Origin: Myxococcales bacterium
GTDB taxonomy: Bacteria > Myxococcota_A > Bradymonadia > Bradymonadales > GCA-2716585
DNA: 64,000 nt
Assembly (NCBI GenBank): GCA_002716585.1
Contig: PBBL01000011.1
Coordinates: 62,001-126,000, forward strand
Direction: 5' to 3'
Of the stretch, positions 45,901-53,022 are shown piece after piece. Every line of letters begins with the position of its first letter. Positions within the stretch are counted from its first letter, which is position 1. Below the pieces are notes generated by a model. The model was not told where the DNA came from. It worked only from the letters and a program-made list of their open reading frames with translations, and made no database searches. The translations under genes were made by a program, and so were the position numbers.

Positions 45901-48751
45901 GGTTCGGGAGGTTGAAGGTGCACCGCGCGGCGTCGCGCTTCGAGCGCACGCTGCACGAGCCCTTGACCGAGTCGACCTCCTCGGTCACCCAGGTGCTGCC
46001 GCCGCCCGCGGACTGCTTGCGGGTCGACTTCCACTCTCGCCGCACCAGGTCGACCTTGATGTTGCGCCCGACCTGCCGCTTCTCATCGATCCCGACCGCG
46101 ATCAGATCGACGTTCACCGGGTCGCTCGCCTTGACGAGGTACTGCTTGCGTTGCATCCCGATGTAGAACTCGCCGGGGTGCACCTTGACGCTCGCCCGGC
46201 CCGTGACGACCTGGCGGTTGACGTCGGTCACCGTGGCCTCGATGCGCAGCGACTGCGGCCCCTTGAACCGCTCGTGGGCCGCCACCTTGAGCTCTCCCCC
46301 CAGGTAGCCCGCGCCGTCCAGGCTGCCCTCGCCCTCGGTCATGAAGTCGCTGTCGTAGCTGTCGTAGCGCCACCAGAAGCGATCGGCGTTCGGCCCGAAG
46401 GCGTAACCCTCGTACCCGGAGGGGTTGAAGGAGGTCTCCGAGCGGGTCGCGCTCCAGGACGCCTTCGCGCCCGCCATCGGCGCCCCGAACAGGTACTGCC
46501 CCGAGACCTTGAACTGAAAGTCCTGTCCCACGACCACCCCCTCCTCCTTGGAGGTCACCCCGACCTCGAAGTCCGGCGCGCGGTAGGCCTCCACTCGGAA
46601 GGAGCCGGTCGTCTTGCCCTCGATGCCCGAGTTCGCGGGCAGCCCCACCGGGTTGACCTCGATGGAGTAGGTGCCGAGCCCCGCCTTGGGGCGCAGCGGC
46701 AGGCTGGTGTCGAAGCCGCCCAGTTCGGACAGCGTCAGCTCCTGGGTCAGCGCGATCTGGTCGCGCTGATCCTTGACCAGCACCAGCACCCGCTGCACCG
46801 GCAGCGGCTCCAGCTTGCGGCCCCGATCCAGGCGCACGTAGCCCTTGATCTTCACCTGCTCGCCGGGGCGGTAGACGCCCCGCTCGGTGAACACGTAGCC
46901 GCGCACCGCCGCCGCGGGCGCGTCCCACTGGTAGTCGAGGCCGAAGCGGTAGGGGCGGATCTCCATGTCCCAGGACTCCAGGTCCATGAAGCTCATGTCA
47001 TCGCCCCGGGTCGCGATCACCATCCGCGGCTTCTTGTCGCCGAAGGTCTTGACCCCGGGGCCCACCGCGACGCCGTCGGCGTTGGTCACCCCGCGCCACA
47101 GGACGGTGTTGTCGGCGCTGCGCATGCTGACCTGAACCCCGTCGAGGGGCTTGGCGCTGGCGAGGCTGGTCGTCCAGACGAGCACGGAGTCGGGGCTGTA
47201 CTTGGCGGTGAGGCCGATGTCGGTCACCTGCACCAGCGCCTTCATGTAGCGCTTGCCGGAGCCGTAGTTGTAGCCGTAGAGCTGGTCGTAGGTCGGCGAG
47301 TTGACGTCGATGTAGACGGCGCCCGCCCGGTCCTTGCCCAACGCCTCGGCGAGGTCGAGGCCGTAGGTCTTGGTGGTGTCCTTCTTGAGCGCCACGGCGA
47401 AGGGGCGGTCGACGGCGGGCTTGATCGGGGTCTTCTCAAAGGCGTCGTCGCCCGACCACCACTCCATCGAGCTGAGGAAGGGGGTGACGGTGTCCTCGTT
47501 CAGGCGCAACATGCGCAGGTTGACGTCGGGCGCGTTCCGGAGGGTCAGCGGGTACTTGATCGCCTCGCCGCCAGCGGGCCGCTCCATGAAGTTGACCCCG
47601 GTGTTGAGCTGCAACCGGGGGCGGTAGTGGCCGACCTGGATCGAGCGCGAGACGTTGGCGCCGAGGCCGTTGCCCAGCGTGTCCTTGCACCTCGCGGTGA
47701 CCGTGACCGTGTAGGTCTGGCCGGGCTTGGCGTTGGACGGCCGCAGCGTGACGCGCGTGTTGTAGCCGTAGACCGAGCCCAGCTTCACGGCGGGTCGGAT
47801 CGTGACGCACTCCTTGATGGTGTCCCGATCGACGGGGTTGGTGAACTCCAGGTTCCAGCTGTCGCTCGGGGTGCAGTCCGAGGCGTTGCACGACACCCGG
47901 CTGACGCCGAACTCGCCGTAGGTCTTGAAGCTCGCCGTGTAGGGGCTCTCCAGCCCCAGGCGCCCCTCCTTGAGGGTCACGCTGGAGCCGATCTGGAGCG
48001 TGTACGACGACGCGAGCGACAGCGGCTGGTTGGGCTTGATCGCGAAGGCGGTCTCGGAGCGCACCTTGTCGTTGCCCCGATCCTTCTCGGTCGGCGTGAC
48101 GGTCACGCCGATCGGGGCGCCGTTCGCGCCGCCCCGCAGCGTGATCGCCTCGCGCAGCGACGTCAGGTCCACCGGGAGGTTGAACTGGACCATGATCACG
48201 TCGTCTGGCCGGAGCCGGGCGTTGTACCAGGACGGATCGTGGCGCACGACCCGCAGCCGCGGGGTGGAGAACGCGAACCGGACCTCCTCCTTCAGCTCCA
48301 GGCCGTGCACGCTGCGGGTGCCCGCGGGGATGGTCGCCTCAAAGCGGGTGGCCATCGGCGGCTTCACGCTCGGGGGGAAGCTCAGCGTCCGGGTGCCCAA
48401 CCAGCGAAACCGGCCCTCGATCGCCGGGGTGATCCGCAGCGGCGCGTCGGAGACGGCCTTGACGCCGTCCACGTCGACCATCGGTTCGCTGAAGACGACG
48501 TTGATCGCGTTCAGCTCGGCGATCGTGCCGGTGGGCTCCGTCATCACCACCTCAAGCGCCTCGGGGGGTGGCTCCGGGGCGGGCTCGACCTTCAGCGAGG
48601 CCTCCGACGGAAAATTCGACACCACCTCCCCCTCTGGGGGCATCGACAACCGCCGCGATCCATCCCCACACCCTGCGCTCGCCATCAACGGCAGCAACAA
48701 CAGCAGCCCCGTCACCTCATGCGCCCTCAAGCGCCTCACCCACGTCCTCAT
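42983..48751 (-). CDS. Bacterial alpha-2-macroglobulin lipoprotein with intact thioester motif
   Basis: A 1922-residue lipoprotein, signal MRTWVRRLRAHEVTGLLLLL, with lipobox ASAGC. It consists of serial macroglobulin beta-domains (MG1-MG7 pattern), a bait region near PESVFFRHQS and the Glu/Asp-rich stretch about 1185, a helical thioester domain, and a C-terminal MG domain. The thioester motif CVEQ is present at about 1428-1431 (GCVEQTTGR), so covalent trapping of proteases should be possible, unlike bacterial copies that lack it. Located in the periplasm or on the membrane; partner of the overlapping pbpC gene. ATG 48751 follows GGGAGG. The long ORF on the opposite strand is a GC artefact. 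Confidence 0.92.
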   Translation of the reverse strand: MRTWVRRLRAHEVTGLLLLLPLMASAGCGDGSRRLSMPPEGEVVSNFPSEASLKVEPAPEPPPEALEVVMTEPTGTIAELNAINVVFSEPMVDVDGVKAVSDAPLRITPAIEGRFRWLGTRTLSFPPSVKPPMATRFEATIPAGTRSVHGLELKEEVRFAFSTPRLRVVRHDPSWYNARLRPDDVIMVQFNLPVDLTSLREAITLRGGANGAPIGVTVTPTEKDRGNDKVRSETAFAIKPNQPLSLASSYTLQIGSSVTLKEGRLGLESPYTASFKTYGEFGVSRVSCNASDCTPSDSWNLEFTNPVDRDTIKECVTIRPAVKLGSVYGYNTRVTLRPSNAKPGQTYTVTVTARCKDTLGNGLGANVSRSIQVGHYRPRLQLNTGVNFMERPAGGEAIKYPLTLRNAPDVNLRMLRLNEDTVTPFLSSMEWWSGDDAFEKTPIKPAVDRPFAVALKKDTTKTYGLDLAEALGKDRAGAVYIDVNSPTYDQLYGYNYGSGKRYMKALVQVTDIGLTAKYSPDSVLVWTTSLASAKPLDGVQVSMRSADNTVLWRGVTNADGVAVGPGVKTFGDKKPRMVIATRGDDMSFMDLESWDMEIRPYRFGLDYQWDAPAAAVRGYVFTERGVYRPGEQVKIKGYVRLDRGRKLEPLPVQRVLVLVKDQRDQIALTQELTLSELGGFDTSLPLRPKAGLGTYSIEVNPVGLPANSGIEGKTTGSFRVEAYRAPDFEVGVTSKEEGVVVGQDFQFKVSGQYLFGAPMAGAKASWSATRSETSFNPSGYEGYAFGPNADRFWWRYDSYDSDFMTEGEGSLDGAGYLGGELKVAAHERFKGPQSLRIEATVTDVNRQVVTGRASVKVHPGEFYIGMQRKQYLVKASDPVNVDLIAVGIDEKRQVGRNIKVDLVRREWKSTRKQSAGGGSTWVTEEVDSVKGSCSVRSKRDAARCTFNLPNPGYYVLKATSKDKVGNVIQTSESLYAWGGGYFWWGRDDDERIELIADKKTYQVGDTARIMVKSPFREAQALVTVERRGVLEQKVVPIKGSAQTLEIPVTEDLMPNAYVSVVLVRGRVDNPDKDAPGVDPGKPAYKMGYASLNVDSSGQRLMVSVEAEKEIYEPGETVQARIDLKDANGQPVAGEVTFMAVDEGVLSLTGYKTPRPESVFFRHQSIAVVTAESRRAILAKVDMEDEANKGDEGGGGTFGESTNYRSAFATTAAFMPTVQVGASGATSVEFKLPDNLTAFRLMAVAVSGGNRFGSAESRVTVQKPLMLRPALPRFLSAGDRFDVRVVVQTVGGRAGKVEVEVDASGPVTLTAGERQTVDLGPDEIRELAFPARVGDPGKASFRFKAQGVAGFVGSDAVEWSIPVKYPAVTESINESGRVSSTGGSGVLWKRLNLPEDVVASVGGLDIELASSAVAELLPGLHYLVGYPYGCVEQTTGRTLPLVAMGEMIEGVPLPGIDEGQVKTFAQAGLNRLWKMQTYEGGLAYWPGGSTAHPWGSVYGGLALVTAARSGRYEVDEARLTRLKNYLRSVLREEVETPNYWNREAMAVVKPFAAYVLAVAGEPEPSYHEVMYNTRHELPHFARGLLAMAVLEAKGDDRMVQDLLNDMLVDVEDNGSEMSLPSSRDDRYWVTMDSDVRANSIALMAMSRAMPKDPRVARFARGLLKARVRGRWISTQDNAFAVLSLTDHIKTTEQEAPNYTAVIGVGDKVLMEERFEGRDLAARHVHIPMKDLVGREGDVLSLIREGTGGPLYYNIRLSYVREKAPETVYDNGFTLMREYIAVDGPNKGQVVTDVKPGQVVKVRLTVVVPEDRHYVAIEDPLPAGFEPINTAFNTTASHFKGMEGSQDDDDDDWWWYPSYGFDFIEQRDDRVLLFADSLRNGVYNHAYLARATTPGTFTVPGARVEEMYAPNTYGRTQALKVRIQ

Positions 48752-48974
48752 GATCCAGAACCTCCCTCAAGAGCCTTCCTGGCCCCGCTGTATCTGCCCA
48801 GTGATGATCGCTCTCTTGATTTGAAACGGGCCGCCATCCCGACGGCGCCCTGCCACACTTCGCAATCGCCGTGCCAACGCCTGCGCCCTGTGCTGACCGG
48901 CCTCCAACGCCAACCCCAGCCACACACATCTACGCATCCCATACCGAAGACATAAAAACGAGATGCCCGCTGGC

Positions 48975-50438
48975 TCATCCGCTCGCCCAACGCACCAACA
49001 GCATCACCACGATCCCCAGCAGCACCAACCCCACGAACCAGCCCAAAACCGACGCCGCGCTCGGCGGGTCGCCCTGCGGACCCTCCTCCTCGCCCCACGC
49101 GTCCCAGCCCGGGACCTCCTCCACGAAGTCCCCGTCCAGCGCCACCCGCGCGCGGCGGCGCGCCTGCTCCGCGTCCGCGCGCCGCCCGAGCCGCTCCAAC
49201 ACGTCAGCCTGGCGCCAGTGCATCGCCTCCAACAGCCGATCGTCGCTCTCCAGCGCGATCCTCGCCGTGAGCGCGTCCAGCTGCCCCTGCGCGTCGCCCA
49301 GCTCCTCGCAGAGCGCATCCAGCAGCGCCAGCGCCGCGACACACGACGGGTCGTGCTCCAACGCGCGGCGGCACGCCCGCGCCGCGCCCTCCCGATCATC
49401 GCCCAGGCGATGGCGCATGCGCGCCTGCTCCACGTAGAGCAGCTCCGGGCGGCGCGCGGCGCGGGCGGCGCGCTCCAGCTCGGCCTCCGCCTCCACCAGC
49501 CGCCCCTGCTCCCCTCGCACCGCGGCCAGCACGCCGCGCGCTTGAGGCGACTCCGGGTCGCGCTCCAGCGCCTCACCCACCGCCGCCTCCGCCTCCTCCA
49601 CGAGCCCGAGGTCGAGCGACACCCCCGCCAGCGCCACCCACGCTCGGATCGACTCTGGGGAGCGCCGCACCTTGTCTCGGAACCAGGACAGCGCCTGCGG
49701 CGCGCAGCGCTCACCGGCGGTCTCGGGCTTGACGTGCAGCGCGGCGGCCAGCGCGTCAAGCTGGCGCGCCAGCAACAGGTCGTCGCGCTCCAGCAACGCC
49801 TCGTCCAACGCCCAGACCGCCAACAGCCGCTCCCCCGAGCGCTCCAGGCCGCTCGCCAGCCCCTCAAAGCAGGCCGCGTCCACCGGGGTCCCCATCGTCG
49901 GCTCCTCGGCCAGCTCAAAGAGCGCGCCGCTCAGCTCACCGCGCTCGGCCAGCTCCAGCACCGGGAGCCGATCGCGGTACGCGTCGCCGCGCTCGGGGCT
50001 CACCTGCGACGACAACCCCACCAACGACGCGCACGCCTCCCGCGCTTCGGCCCACTCCCCGCGCCTCGCCCGGATCGCCAGGATCACCTCCAGCGCGGTC
50101 CAGCGCGCCTCCGGGTCGGCGCTCGTGAGCAGCGGCTCGACCAACAGCCGCGCCTCCTGGTCGCGGCGGTTCCAGACCAGGATCGTGGCGGTGTCGAGCA
50201 GGACGCCTGGGTCGCCGGGGGCTTGCGCGTGGCCATGGAGCGCGGCCAGCGCCGCCTGCCCCTGGAACCCGTTGCGATCGAGCACCTCGGCCAGCTCGAT
50301 CCAGCTCGCCGCCGACCCCGGATCCTCGCGCAACGCCTCCAGCAGCGGCACCGCGCGGGTGGGGGCGCAGCTCGCCAACGCGTCGAGGACGTCGCTGGGG
50401 TCGGCGATGGCGGCTTGGAGTGGGTGGGGCGCGTTCAC
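48975..50438 (-). CDS. TPR-repeat protein with C-terminal membrane anchor
   Basis: A 487-residue protein made of helical pairs rich in Ala, Leu and Glu with TPR spacing (for example WVALAGVSLDLGLVEEAEA, then ALERDPESPQARGVLAAVRG), at least eight repeats between about 40 and 420. One membrane helix (FVGLVLLGIVVMLLVRW, about 465-481) ends it, so the repeats would face the cytoplasm as a tail-anchored scaffold. No catalytic motif. GTG 50438 is the likely start, with a weak ribosome site. It is divergent from the beta-CASP hydrolase gene. Partners are unknown. Confidence 0.75.
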   Translation of the reverse strand: MNAPHPLQAAIADPSDVLDALASCAPTRAVPLLEALREDPGSAASWIELAEVLDRNGFQGQAALAALHGHAQAPGDPGVLLDTATILVWNRRDQEARLLVEPLLTSADPEARWTALEVILAIRARRGEWAEAREACASLVGLSSQVSPERGDAYRDRLPVLELAERGELSGALFELAEEPTMGTPVDAACFEGLASGLERSGERLLAVWALDEALLERDDLLLARQLDALAAALHVKPETAGERCAPQALSWFRDKVRRSPESIRAWVALAGVSLDLGLVEEAEAAVGEALERDPESPQARGVLAAVRGEQGRLVEAEAELERAARAARRPELLYVEQARMRHRLGDDREGAARACRRALEHDPSCVAALALLDALCEELGDAQGQLDALTARIALESDDRLLEAMHWRQADVLERLGRRADAEQARRRARVALDGDFVEEVPGWDAWGEEEGPQGDPPSAASVLGWFVGLVLLGIVVMLLVRWASG

Positions 50439-50642
50439 AGCTCGTCGCGGGCTCGGGTCAGCGGTTCAGACCTCGCAGTATAGTCCCCTTCGCGTCAGGA
50501 CGCACCTGGCTTGCATCCAACCTGAGGCGTCTGCGATAGTGCCCGGCATCTGAAGCGACGACCGACGCTCGTGGTCACACCACCTCCGCCGGGTCACGCT
50601 GAACATCGCGCGACCCGGACCCTACGCGACAAGGAGAGTTGC

Positions 50643-52043
50643 ATGCGCCTGACATTCTACGGAGCCGCAGACGACGTCACCGGCAGCTGCCACCTTCTCG
50701 AGACCCAGAACCACCGCATCCTGTTCGACTGCGGGATGTTCGTGGGGGGGGCGCTGACCGCGCGAAACCGCGACGAGCTGCCCTTCGACCCGGCCACCAT
50801 CGACTACCTGCTCCTCTCCCACGCCCACCTCGATCACTGCGGGCGGATCCCGCTCCTGGTCAAGAAGGGGTTTCGGGGGAGCATCGTCACCACCCTGGCC
50901 ACCTACGACCTCGCCCGGCTCGTGATGCTGGACTCCGCGGGCATCCAGGAGGAGGACGCGCGCCGCAAGAATCGCAAGCGCCACCGCCTCGGGGAGGAGC
51001 GCGTCGAGCCCCTCTACACCGTGGAGGACGTCCTGGAGTGCCTCGACTTCTTCGACACCTTCGTCATCTACGACGAGGCGGTCGAGCTGACCGACGAGCT
51101 GACGGTCACCTTCCGCGACGCCGGTCACATCCTGGGGAGCGCCTTCATCGAGCTGACGGTCACCGAAGGCCGCCGCCGCCGCTCCTCCACGCGTCGGATC
51201 ACCTACAGCGGCGACCTGGGCAACCTCGACAAGCCCCTTATCCGCGACCCCCAGATCCCCAGCGAGGCGGACATCGTCATCATGGAGTCCACCTACGGCG
51301 ACCGCAGCCACCGCCCCTTCGACGACTCGGTCGATGAGTTCCGCCAGGCCGTCGTCTCCAGCCTGGAGCGGGGCGGCAACGTGCTCATCCCGTCGTTCGC
51401 GCTGGGGCGCGCCCAGGAGCTGCTCTACGTGCTCCACGACTTCTACCGGGCGGGCGATCTGCCGCGCTGTCGGATCTTCCTCGACTCGCCGATGGCGATC
51501 AACGCCACCCGGGTGTTCACCAAGCACGGCGACTGCTTCGATCAGGAGGCGCTGGCCCTCGCCGAGTCGGGGCAGAACCCCTTTGACTTCGAGCTGCTCC
51601 GCTACACGCGCCACTCGGACGACAGCCGCGAGATCAACAGCTACCGCTCCGGGGCGATCATCATCGCGGGCTCCGGGATGTGCACCGGCGGGCGGATCCT
51701 GCACCACCTCAAGCACAACCTGTGGCGCCCTGAGTGCTCGGTGATCTTCGTCGGCTACGCCGCGCGCGGGACCCTCGGCCGCCGCATCATCGACGGCGAG
51801 CAGACCGTGCGGATCCACGGCGCCGAGATCGCCAACCGCGCCCAGGTCTGGACCATCGGCGGCTTCTCCGCCCACGCCGGGCAGCAGACCCTGCTCGACT
51901 GGATCGACCAGACGGGCGACCCCGAGGTGACCTTCCTGGTCCACGGCGAGGAGCGGGCGCAGCAGGCGCTGGCGCACCAGCTCGATGAGGGGCTGGGGAT
52001 GTCCGTGCAGCGCCCCACCTTCGGAGAAGGCTTCGATATTTGA
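50643..52043 (+). CDS. Beta-CASP metallo-beta-lactamase-fold RNA hydrolase
   Basis: A 466-residue enzyme. MRLTFYGAADDVTGSCHLLE opens the metallo-beta-lactamase fold. The metal motif HAHLDH lies near 59-64, followed by DAGHILGSAFIEL (distal His) and SGDLG (Asp). The beta-CASP cap has IPSFALGRAQELLYVL and the C-terminal RMMBL part has AQVWTIGGFSAHAGQQTLL, as in CPSF73/YSH1-type nucleases. Such proteins cut or trim RNA using two zinc ions. ATG 50643 is preferred over the upstream frame because AAGGAGAG lies close before it and the fold starts there. Specific substrate unknown. Confidence 0.88.
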   Translation: MRLTFYGAADDVTGSCHLLETQNHRILFDCGMFVGGALTARNRDELPFDPATIDYLLLSHAHLDHCGRIPLLVKKGFRGSIVTTLATYDLARLVMLDSAGIQEEDARRKNRKRHRLGEERVEPLYTVEDVLECLDFFDTFVIYDEAVELTDELTVTFRDAGHILGSAFIELTVTEGRRRRSSTRRITYSGDLGNLDKPLIRDPQIPSEADIVIMESTYGDRSHRPFDDSVDEFRQAVVSSLERGGNVLIPSFALGRAQELLYVLHDFYRAGDLPRCRIFLDSPMAINATRVFTKHGDCFDQEALALAESGQNPFDFELLRYTRHSDDSREINSYRSGAIIIAGSGMCTGGRILHHLKHNLWRPECSVIFVGYAARGTLGRRIIDGEQTVRIHGAEIANRAQVWTIGGFSAHAGQQTLLDWIDQTGDPEVTFLVHGEERAQQALAHQLDEGLGMSVQRPTFGEGFDI

Positions 52044-52064
52044 GCCCCCTGGAGGGTCGAGGAC

Positions 52065-52093
52065 TTGTCGTCCGTCAGGGGAACGCCTATCCT
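52065..52093 (+). promoter_or_regulatory. Candidate promoter of the gene at 52128
   Basis: TTGTCG (52065-52070) and TATCCT (52088-52093), 17 bases apart, end 34 bases before the ATG. It would also serve the downstream O-antigen-ligase-like gene and lipoprotein, which follow with gaps of four bases or overlap. Confidence 0.4.
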
Positions 52094-52127
52094 TGCAAGA
52101 AGACCGTGCTGAACCAGCGAGGACGCC

Positions 52128-53018
52128 ATGCCACCCATCAGCCCAATCCCAATCATCAGCCACGCGTTGTTCATGTCCAAGGGGCTCAAGCTCCCCACGG
52201 ATGACGGCTGGGAGCAGCCCCAGAACCAGGGGCCGGACAACCCCAGCGCGGATCAGTACTCGGACGCGCTCTCGCCGGACGAGATGATCGCCATCCCGAA
52301 GGTGATCCCGCCGCAGTTCATGCCTCAGAACATGAACAAGTACCACATGGACAGCTGCAACGACGTCGGGGCGAAGTTCAAGAAGTTCCAGGACGACATG
52401 CTCAACGCGGTCAAGTTCGCGCACAGCATGTGGAAGCTCCAGGCCAAGTTCAAGGACTTGAAGGTCAACGCCGTGACTGCGCTGGGCACCCCGGGGTGCC
52501 TCGACGGCCCCAAGCTGGAGAGCTTCATCAAGATGGCACCCTCCGCCGCCGTGATGATCGGCAACGAGGGCAAGTACCGCGACGCTGTCGCCAAGGGCGT
52601 CTCGGACTGCTTCGAGAAGTGGCAGAAGAAGGTCATGGTCCCCGGCCTGCCCTGGTACCCGGCGTTCGCAGCGTGGCCTGGCCCCATGGCGCCCCCGATG
52701 CCCAACGTCCCGATGCCCCTGATCGCCTGCCCCTCCGCCGAGATGGCCCAGATCGTCGCCCCCAACTCCATGAAGAAGGCGATGATCGACGCCCTCGACA
52801 GCGGCCTCAAGAACGACGACCCCGACAAGCAGCACGAGGCGCTGTTCGAGTCGATCGCCACCGCGCTGTCGCTCGCCTTCTTGATGTGGCTGCCTCAGCA
52901 ACAGGTCATGCTCGTCCTGGGCAAGGGCCCGGTGCCCTCCTTCGCGCCCCCGTATGTCCCGGTTGGTCCCGTGGTCATGGGCGACAACCTTCCGATCCCG
53001 GGGCACCTGATGACATGA
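52128..53018 (+). CDS. Unrecognised Met/Pro-rich protein, 296 aa
   Basis: I do not recognise this protein. It has no signal peptide. The centre is helical and Lys-rich (FKKFQDDMLNAVKFAHSMW). A striking Pro/Met segment with Trp residues follows (GLPWYPAFAAWPGPMAPPM, about 178-196). A second helical part comes next, and the C-terminus repeats P-V-G-P and G-D-N-L-P turns. Hydrophobic, Pro-rich loops of this kind occur in proteins of contractile injection systems and phage baseplates, but that resemblance is by eye only. ATG 52128 has GCGAGGACGCC upstream. It is probably cotranscribed with the O-antigen-ligase-like gene four bases downstream, although a shared function is not obvious. Confidence 0.65.
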   Translation: MPPISPIPIISHALFMSKGLKLPTDDGWEQPQNQGPDNPSADQYSDALSPDEMIAIPKVIPPQFMPQNMNKYHMDSCNDVGAKFKKFQDDMLNAVKFAHSMWKLQAKFKDLKVNAVTALGTPGCLDGPKLESFIKMAPSAAVMIGNEGKYRDAVAKGVSDCFEKWQKKVMVPGLPWYPAFAAWPGPMAPPMPNVPMPLIACPSAEMAQIVAPNSMKKAMIDALDSGLKNDDPDKQHEALFESIATALSLAFLMWLPQQQVMLVLGKGPVPSFAPPYVPVGPVVMGDNLPIPGHLMT

Positions 53019-53022
53019 GCCC

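Noticed and set aside
42986..48955. 1989-codon open frame antisense to the alpha-2-macroglobulin gene
   Set aside because: It mirrors a real gene in GC-rich DNA; the composition is Arg/His/Val/Leu-rich with no domain, and no ribosome site precedes it.
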